This document shows positions 7,513-11,707 of a DNA stretch of 11,707 bases, piece by piece; within the stretch, counting starts at the first letter, position 1, and each line of letters begins with the position of its first letter. Source of the stretch: Cyanobacteriota bacterium (GTDB lineage Bacteria; Cyanobacteriota; Cyanobacteriia; Phormidesmidales; Phormidesmidaceae); the NCBI GenBank assembly GCA_027592485.1, contig JAQCKL010000084.1, forward strand, positions 1 to 11,707, written 5' to 3'. Position numbers and translations under genes: made by a program. The notes under the pieces were generated by a model. It did not search any database. It was not told the origin of the DNA and was given only the letters and a program-made list of their open reading frames with translations.

Positions 7513-7697
7513 GAGGTGGAGATGTGATGGAGTCGGGGAGTGGGCGGAGCGAGTAAAGCTTCGAATTTTGAATAACGAGGTCTTAGTTCAATTCGCAACT
7601 TCTAAATGAGACCCCATCGCTCCTCACAGTCCTGACCAGTCATCCACTCCATCACCCCATCCACTCTACTCATTCACCCTTCTATTGGAGAAACCCC
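7513..7697. repeat. Repeat-rich intergenic element with long imperfect inverted symmetry
   Basis: The left half is purine-rich and the right half is its rough complement. Exact arms gtgatggagt (7524-7533) and actccatcac (7646-7655) pair. Inside them, cgaattttgaa (7562-7572) pairs with ttcaattcg (7587-7595) apart from a 2-base bulge. In the right half catccactc occurs twice (7641, 7658), 17 bases apart, like cyanobacterial short tandem repeats. It could fold into a long hairpin and may lower read-through from the permease gene into the hydrolase genes. Confidence 0.5.
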
Positions 7698-9002
7698 ATG
7701 GTACAAACCCTCTCTAATCCCGCTGAACTCACTGAACTAGAGCAGCAGGTTCTGGCTGGCATTACCACTGAAAAGTGCGTTCAGCTGATTAAAGACTTGG
7801 TACCCACAGGACAACCGGGCTGTGGTAATTCCATTGACCCGGAAGCGCCGATGGCCCATGAGGAGGATATTTCCAAGCAGGTGGGACAACACTTGCAGTC
7901 CTTAGGCTTAGCGGTGGAATGGGTATCTGCCATTGAGGGCCGCCCGAATGTCGTGGGTCGTTGGAATGATGGCTTGCCCGGACCATCGCTGATTTTTAAT
8001 GACCATTTAGACACTTATCCCTCCTGTGATCCGCAGGAATGGCATATGTCGGGGCACAACCCATACAATGCCACCCTTAAAGGCCGGTATCTGTATGGAC
8101 GCGGCACCTCCGATACGCGGGGAAACATGACCTGCCAGCTCATCGCCGTTGAGATGCTGCGCAAAGCTGGGGTAAAAATCAATGGTGAACTGATTTGTGC
8201 CTATACCGTTGATGAAGAGCGCCATGGTAAAGCCGGGGCGCTACATTTGCTGAATGATTATGGTCTCACCGCCGACTATGAAATTACGGCTGAACCCACC
8301 TCTTGGACTAACGGCGATGACTGGGGTATCGGCATTGCCCTAGCCCATTCGGGCCTGTGTTTGGTCGATATTGAGACCACAGGGGTGCGATCGCACATTT
8401 GGCGGCCTGATGAAGGGGTGAACCCGATATTACACATGGCCCAACTGATTGAGGCGCTACGCAACACCACCTTTACCCACGACGCCCCGGCCATCTACGG
8501 CCCCACCCAACCCAGCATTTGCCCTGTCAAAATTGAAGCGGGCAAAATTGGGGAAGGTCAATTTACGCCCCCTGCTTGTAAGGCCAGGGTATGGGTGATT
8601 GGCCTGGTGCCCGGAATGACCTACGAGTCAATTGTGCAAGACATCGAGCAGGTGATTGCCCAATTCCAGGCCGAGGATTCGACATTTCAAGCCACGGTTA
8701 CGAAGGTAGACGGGGAAACCTTTGTCCCCGCTTCCATAGAAGTTCCTGCCGATACGGCCCATGTCCAGGCAATCTCTAAGGCTTATCAAAAAGTGTTAGG
8801 CAAAGACCCAGTCCTTTATCGCAAAAATGCTTACTGCGATACGCTGCGGTTTTCCCATAGTGGGATTCCGTCGATCACCTTTGGCCCTGGGGAAGATGGC
8901 TGGCCCCCTGTCAACGAATTTATCGATATGGAGAAAGTGGTGGCGGCAACCAAAATCTATACCCTATTCTTGCTCGACTTTTTTAAGGTGCAGCAGGGCT
9001 AG
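7698..9002 (+). CDS. M20-family metallo-amidohydrolase (ArgE/DapE-like)
   Basis: A 434-residue enzyme of the co-catalytic zinc peptidase/deacylase clan, expected to hydrolyse an amide or carbamoyl bond in a small molecule in the cytoplasm. Seen motifs are NDHLDTYP (His103, Asp105), YGRGTSDTRGNM (bridging Asp139), VDEERHGKAG (Glu173-Glu174, base and ligand) and ITAEPTSW (Glu199). A lid domain carries TGVRSHIWRPDEGVNPI (about 228-244, His233). The final metal ligand, normally His in a pattern like H-x-x-N/D-E near the C-terminus, is not there: ITFGPGEDGWPPVNEF (393-408) has Pro403 at the expected place. The start ATG has GGAG at 7687-7690, a good ribosome binding site. Family members include acetylornithine, succinyl-diaminopimelate, carbamoyl and dipeptide hydrolases. 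The neighbours suggest a ureide or N-carbamoyl substrate, but this is inference. Confidence 0.87.
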   Translation: MVQTLSNPAELTELEQQVLAGITTEKCVQLIKDLVPTGQPGCGNSIDPEAPMAHEEDISKQVGQHLQSLGLAVEWVSAIEGRPNVVGRWNDGLPGPSLIFNDHLDTYPSCDPQEWHMSGHNPYNATLKGRYLYGRGTSDTRGNMTCQLIAVEMLRKAGVKINGELICAYTVDEERHGKAGALHLLNDYGLTADYEITAEPTSWTNGDDWGIGIALAHSGLCLVDIETTGVRSHIWRPDEGVNPILHMAQLIEALRNTTFTHDAPAIYGPTQPSICPVKIEAGKIGEGQFTPPACKARVWVIGLVPGMTYESIVQDIEQVIAQFQAEDSTFQATVTKVDGETFVPASIEVPADTAHVQAISKAYQKVLGKDPVLYRKNAYCDTLRFSHSGIPSITFGPGEDGWPPVNEFIDMEKVVAATKIYTLFLLDFFKVQQG

Positions 9003-9042
9003 TGAAGGGTGCCTGCTTAAGTTGATATCCCTAAGGAAAGTC

Positions 9043-9132
9043 AGTACGGGATCAGCAAACCGCTAAGCGCCTCATCCGAGTTTTCTCCTCCCAAGGAGGG
9101 GATGTTTCGGCCAGTTTTCCTTATCCCGTACT
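9043..9132. repeat. Inverted repeat element before the cysteine hydrolase
   Basis: agtacgggat (9043-9052) and its reverse complement atcccgtact (9123-9132) bracket a segment holding nested small palindromes: cgct-a-agcg (9061-9069), ccga/tcgg, and cctcc-caa-ggagg (9087-9099). The outer word also occurs in the loop-side arm of the hairpin at 5791-5800. It occupies nearly the whole gap between the M20 gene and the next gene and ends 7 bases before that ATG, so it could influence translation. Confidence 0.6.
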
Positions 9133-9139
9133 CAGGTTA

Positions 9140-9808
9140 ATGGACACGCCTCCCATCATCATTCCAGCTCGACCGTATCCATTACCCCTGACGCTCGAAA
9201 AGACGGCGTTAATGGTGATTGATATGCAAAACGACTTTTGTACCCTGGGGGGCTGGGGCGATCGCAAAGGCTTTGATGTGAGTCAGACCCAGAAACCCAT
9301 CCAACCCTTGCAAGCGCTACTGGCTAAATTGCGACAAACTCCGGTGACCATTATCCATACCCGTGAAGGGCATCGCCCGGATTTGAGCGACTGCCCGTCC
9401 CATAAATTGGCTCGCTCCCGTCACCAAAAGGCGGAAATTGGGAGTGAAGGCGTCATGGGGAGACTCTTAACGCGAGGTTCTAAAAGCCATGACTTCGTAG
9501 CCGAATTGCAGCCTTTGCCGACCGAGATTGTCTTAGATAAGCCGGGTAAGGGAGCCTTTGTGGCAACAGATTTAGATCTGGTTTTACGTCAGCGAGGCAT
9601 CCAGCAGCTTTTGCTCACGGGTGTGACCACAGAATGTTGTGTTCATACCACCCTCAGAACAGCGAATGATTTGGGCTATGAATGTTTACTTTTGGAAGAT
9701 TGCTGTGCATCATTTCTGCCCGATTTTCATCAAGTATCGGTGAAGATGGTAGAGACAATTTTTGGCTGGGTGACATCCTCAACGCAACTATTGGAGGCCA
9801 TTGTTTGA
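9140..9808 (+). CDS. Isochorismatase-fold cysteine hydrolase, biuret-hydrolase-like
   Basis: A 222-residue cytoplasmic amidohydrolase. The catalytic triad of the family is visible: Asp28 in MVIDMQNDFC, Lys137 in DKPGKGAF and the nucleophile Cys167 in TGVTTECCVHTT. The segments ARPYPLPL, HTREGHRPDLSD, GRLLTRG, VLDKPGKGAFVATDLDLVL and ANDLGYECLLLEDCC closely match what I remember of biuret hydrolase (BiuH, biuret to allophanate plus ammonia) and related triuret and ureide hydrolases. The C-terminal KMVETIFGWVTSS is more like ureidoacrylate hydrolase RutB, and it lacks the Gln-Gly-Gly stretch of BiuH. The next gene is an allophanate-hydrolase-type amidase, which supports a product of allophanate. 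The exact substrate is not settled. ATG 9140 has only a weak AGG upstream. Confidence 0.85.
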   Translation: MDTPPIIIPARPYPLPLTLEKTALMVIDMQNDFCTLGGWGDRKGFDVSQTQKPIQPLQALLAKLRQTPVTIIHTREGHRPDLSDCPSHKLARSRHQKAEIGSEGVMGRLLTRGSKSHDFVAELQPLPTEIVLDKPGKGAFVATDLDLVLRQRGIQQLLLTGVTTECCVHTTLRTANDLGYECLLLEDCCASFLPDFHQVSVKMVETIFGWVTSSTQLLEAIV

Positions 9809-9860
9809 ATCGCTTTCATAGCATAGCCGTTTAAATTATAAAATCCTGGTCAACTAAGAA

Positions 9861-9920
9861 GTCAGAATCCAGAATATAGATTTTAGAATCCAGTTCTTTT
9901 CTGATTCCTGGATTCTTTTT
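9861..9920 (+). terminator. Repeat-derived hairpin with T-tract after the cysteine hydrolase
   Basis: agaatccag (9885-9893) pairs with ctggattct (9908-9916), giving nine base pairs, and the right arm runs into a T stretch (tttttctg), which resembles an intrinsic terminator. A second copy of the left arm lies at 9864-9872. The region reads like a degenerate short tandem repeat of gaatcca units and shares agtcagaatccag with the hairpin at 5775. If it terminates, the amidase gene downstream needs its own promoter. Confidence 0.5.
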
Positions 9921-9967
9921 CTGTCAAAATTTATTGATTCAAGTTAATACCCCAAAAAGTGAGTCAA

Positions 9968-11374
9968 ATGTCAATTTCAACGCCTGTACCCTTATCAATT
10001 CCCGCACTAGAGTGTCTTTATCAAACCTGCCAACTTACCCCTAAAGCGGTCGTTAGCTGGATATTTGAGCAAGTTAATCAGTGTGATATCAAGGGAACTT
10101 GGACCTATCTCATCCCTCAAAACGAGGTGTTAGCCCAAGCGGAGAAGCTAGAACAGCTTTCTGCTGAAGCGCGAGCCAGCATGCCGCTATGGGGAATTCC
10201 CTTCAGTGTTAAGGACTGTATTGATATTGCCGACACACCAACCTCAGCGGGATGTCCTGATTTTGCCTATCAGGCCCAACACACCAATCCAGCGATCGCA
10301 AAATTGCTGGCAGCCGGTGCCATTCTGATTGGCAAAACCAACTTAGACCAATTCGCCACAGGCCTGGTGGGCATTCGTACCGGTTATGACGTCCCCCATA
10401 ATTCTTTTGTCAAAGACTATATTCCCGGAGGTTCTAGTTCCGGCTCAGCCGTATCAGTCGCGATGGGGTTAGTGTCCTTTTCTATCGGCACTGACACTGG
10501 CGGATCGGGCCGCGTTCCTGCTGGGTTGAATAACATTGTCGGACTGAAGCCCACAAGGGGGTTAATTAGCAAATTAAATATGGTGGATGCTTGTAAAACA
10601 TTAGATTGTGTGTCTGTTTTTGCCTTGACGGCAGAAGATTCATTAAAAGTTTTTCAGGTTGCCAAAGGCTTCAATCCCGAAGATCCCTTTTCCCGTCGAG
10701 AAGCTTGCCCTCCTGCCCATCTTGATTTCTATCAAAAGGGACAAACGTTCCGCTTTGGTGTTCCTGAGAAGCAATATCTTAATTTCTTCGGAAATGCTGA
10801 TGTTGAAGTAGCTTTCAAGAAAGCTGTTGAAACCCTAAAATCCTTAGGGGGAGAGTGCCATGAAATTAGTTATGAGCCTTTCTTAGAAGCAAACAATCTG
10901 CTATTTAAAGGACCTTGGGTTGCCGAAAGATACGTCTCTGTTGGCGAATTTGTGGAGGCAAATCCTGATTCGGTTTTTCCGATCACGCGGGATATCCTTC
11001 TCAAGGCCAAAGATCTTTTAGCCTCGGACGTCTTTGAAAGCCTCTATAAGCTTGCTGCAATCAAAAGAGTGGTTGAGTCTTTGTGGGACAAGATTGATGT
11101 GTTGGTGGTGCCGACAACTGGCACAGCCTATAAGATTTCTGAGGTTACTGAAAACCCGATCGAACTCAATTCAAATTTAGGCTATTACACCAATTTTGTG
11201 AATCTATTAGACCTGGCAGCGATCTCAGTTCCAAACGGATTTCAAACGAATAGCTTACCCACAGGGGTGACGATGATTAGCCAGCCGTTTACGGAGGGAT
11301 ACTTGGTGAAGTTGGGTTCGATGTTCCATCGATGCCGGGTCGAAAAGTTGGGAGCGACGTCATTCCCTATTTAA
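9968..11374 (+). CDS. Single-domain allophanate hydrolase-type amidase
   Basis: A 468-residue amidase-signature enzyme (471 if GTG 9959 is the start; neither has a strong ribosome binding site). Numbering from ATG 9968, the Ser-cisSer-Lys triad is Lys82 in FSVKDCIDI, Ser156 in PGGSSSGSAV and Ser180 in GTDTGGSGRVPA, with the usual 24-residue spacing between the serines. The block IGKTNLDQFATGLVG, the GLVSFSIGTDTGGSGRVPAG region, NNIVGLKPTRGL and CKTLDCVSVFALT is the pattern I associate with allophanate hydrolase (AtzF, or the allophanate half of urea amidolyase), which releases ammonia from allophanate. Those proteins carry an extra C-terminal domain of roughly 130 residues. This one stops at VEKLGATSFPI, the usual domain boundary, and nothing like that domain follows. 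It completes the proposed ureide pathway with the preceding hydrolase. Confidence 0.88.
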   Translation: MSISTPVPLSIPALECLYQTCQLTPKAVVSWIFEQVNQCDIKGTWTYLIPQNEVLAQAEKLEQLSAEARASMPLWGIPFSVKDCIDIADTPTSAGCPDFAYQAQHTNPAIAKLLAAGAILIGKTNLDQFATGLVGIRTGYDVPHNSFVKDYIPGGSSSGSAVSVAMGLVSFSIGTDTGGSGRVPAGLNNIVGLKPTRGLISKLNMVDACKTLDCVSVFALTAEDSLKVFQVAKGFNPEDPFSRREACPPAHLDFYQKGQTFRFGVPEKQYLNFFGNADVEVAFKKAVETLKSLGGECHEISYEPFLEANNLLFKGPWVAERYVSVGEFVEANPDSVFPITRDILLKAKDLLASDVFESLYKLAAIKRVVESLWDKIDVLVVPTTGTAYKISEVTENPIELNSNLGYYTNFVNLLDLAAISVPNGFQTNSLPTGVTMISQPFTEGYLVKLGSMFHRCRVEKLGATSFPI

Positions 11375-11407
11375 GGTAAACCCCGTTCAACTTGGAATCC
11401 GGAGTTT

Positions 11408-11462
11408 CCCTCACCCTTTTCTTGTCTGCCAAAGGCTTTAAGTCCTCTCCCTGAGGTGAGGG
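11408..11462. repeat. Inverted short repeat downstream of the amidase gene
   Basis: ccctcacc (11408-11415) pairs with ggtgaggg (11455-11462). This resembles the ccctcaccc/gagggtgaggg type of dispersed intergenic repeat common in cyanobacteria. It lies directly beside the stronger hairpin at 11476. Confidence 0.45.
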
Positions 11463-11475
11463 TCTTTGAGCTTAT

Positions 11476-11512
11476 TTCCATCTCCCCTCGCCCCCTGGGA
11501 GGGGAGATGGAA
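11476..11512. terminator. Strong hairpin between converging genes
   Basis: A perfect 14-bp inverted repeat (arms 11476-11489 and 11499-11512) with a 9-base loop lies between the amidase gene and the minus-strand gene ending at 11544. The position fits a bidirectional terminator. T-tracts are short on both sides. The C-rich loop and arms (tcccctcgccccctgg) also resemble dispersed cyanobacterial repeats. Confidence 0.65.
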
Positions 11513-11543
11513 TGTTGAGACGATTCCATGCTGTCCATGGGGT

Positions 11544-11707
11544 CTATGCCTGGGTGTTCTGCTCCGTTTGGGCATCTTCAAAATCTTCCCAGGCGATGCT
11601 GAAGAGCCACTCGGTGAGGTTGGTGACCAGGTCGCCGCCCCCGTGGGAGAAGGTGTCGTTGGCCATGCGGTAGCAGTCTACATAGGGCTTGCTGAAAAAG
11701 TATAGAC
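11544..11707 (-). CDS. 3' end of an unrecognised minus-strand gene (partial)
   Basis: Reading the minus strand from 11705, an open frame runs off the window edge and ends at a stop at 11544-11546, giving 53 residues. The sequence is protein-like: LYFFSKPYVDCYRMANDTFS, then HGGGDLVTNLTEWLFSIAWE and the acidic/Gln-rich tail DFEDAQTEQNTQA. Codon choice rich in C/G at the third position fits coding use, while the overlapping plus-strand frame (11466-11705) reads as a shadow. The HGGGDLVTNLTEWL stretch is distinctive, but I cannot assign it to a family with confidence. The start and most of the protein lie outside the window. It converges on the amidase gene with a hairpin between them. Confidence 0.65.
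   Translation of the reverse strand, partial: LYFFSKPYVDCYRMANDTFSHGGGDLVTNLTEWLFSIAWEDFEDAQTEQNTQA

Noticed and set aside
7513..7697. CRISPR array
   Set aside because: The direct repeats are only 9 bases and too close together, with no regular spacers.
11466..11705. Plus-strand ORF of 79 codons at the right edge
   Set aside because: It overlaps a strong hairpin and runs antisense to a minus-strand frame with much more protein-like sequence and codon use. It is most likely a shadow.

Overview
The window looks like a piece of a cyanobacterial chromosome. The palindrome GCGATCGC, which is over-represented in many cyanobacteria (HIP1), occurs at least six times (331, 1858, 6518, 8387, 9258, 10292). 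The gene families and the short repeats between genes also fit, including a CHASE2-GGDEF-EAL protein and a small ORF resembling the start of a DUF928 protein. I cannot name the species.

Left part (1-4598). A small secreted-type ORF (93-305) and a stem-loop lead into a large membrane-bound c-di-GMP signalling protein (575-3103). A TauE/SafE-type permease gene on the minus strand (3092-3805) meets it tail to tail with a 12-base overlap. Upstream of the permease, also on minus, is a small gene (about 3887-4200) that seems broken by a -1 frameshift. A gene-free stretch of about 400 bases (4201-4598) then separates this minus-strand pair from a plus-strand cluster.

Main cluster (4599-11374, all plus). 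The order is a Tat-type lipoprotein solute-binding protein, an ABC ATPase and an ABC permease of the TauABC/SsuABC/NMT1-like class, then an M20 metallo-amidohydrolase, an isochorismatase-fold cysteine hydrolase close to biuret hydrolase, and an amidase-signature protein that is clearly of the allophanate hydrolase type. The simplest reading is a nitrogen-scavenging system. A small nitrogen-rich compound (biuret, triuret or another ureide) would be imported, trimmed by the M20 enzyme and/or the cysteine hydrolase to allophanate, and split by the amidase towards ammonia and CO2. Substrates are inferred from family and neighbourhood only. Several details are non-standard: the allophanate hydrolase has no C-terminal domain, the M20 enzyme lacks the usual last metal-ligand histidine, and the cysteine hydrolase lacks the Gln-containing segment of biuret hydrolase.

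The gaps inside the cluster (5715-5850, 7513-7697, 9003-9139, 9809-9967) each hold inverted or short repeats. Some share words (agtacgggat three times; gtcagaatccag twice), so they look like related mobile or repetitive elements that may also shape the mRNA. The right edge (11375-11707) holds a strong hairpin between converging genes and the 3' end of an unrecognised minus-strand gene.
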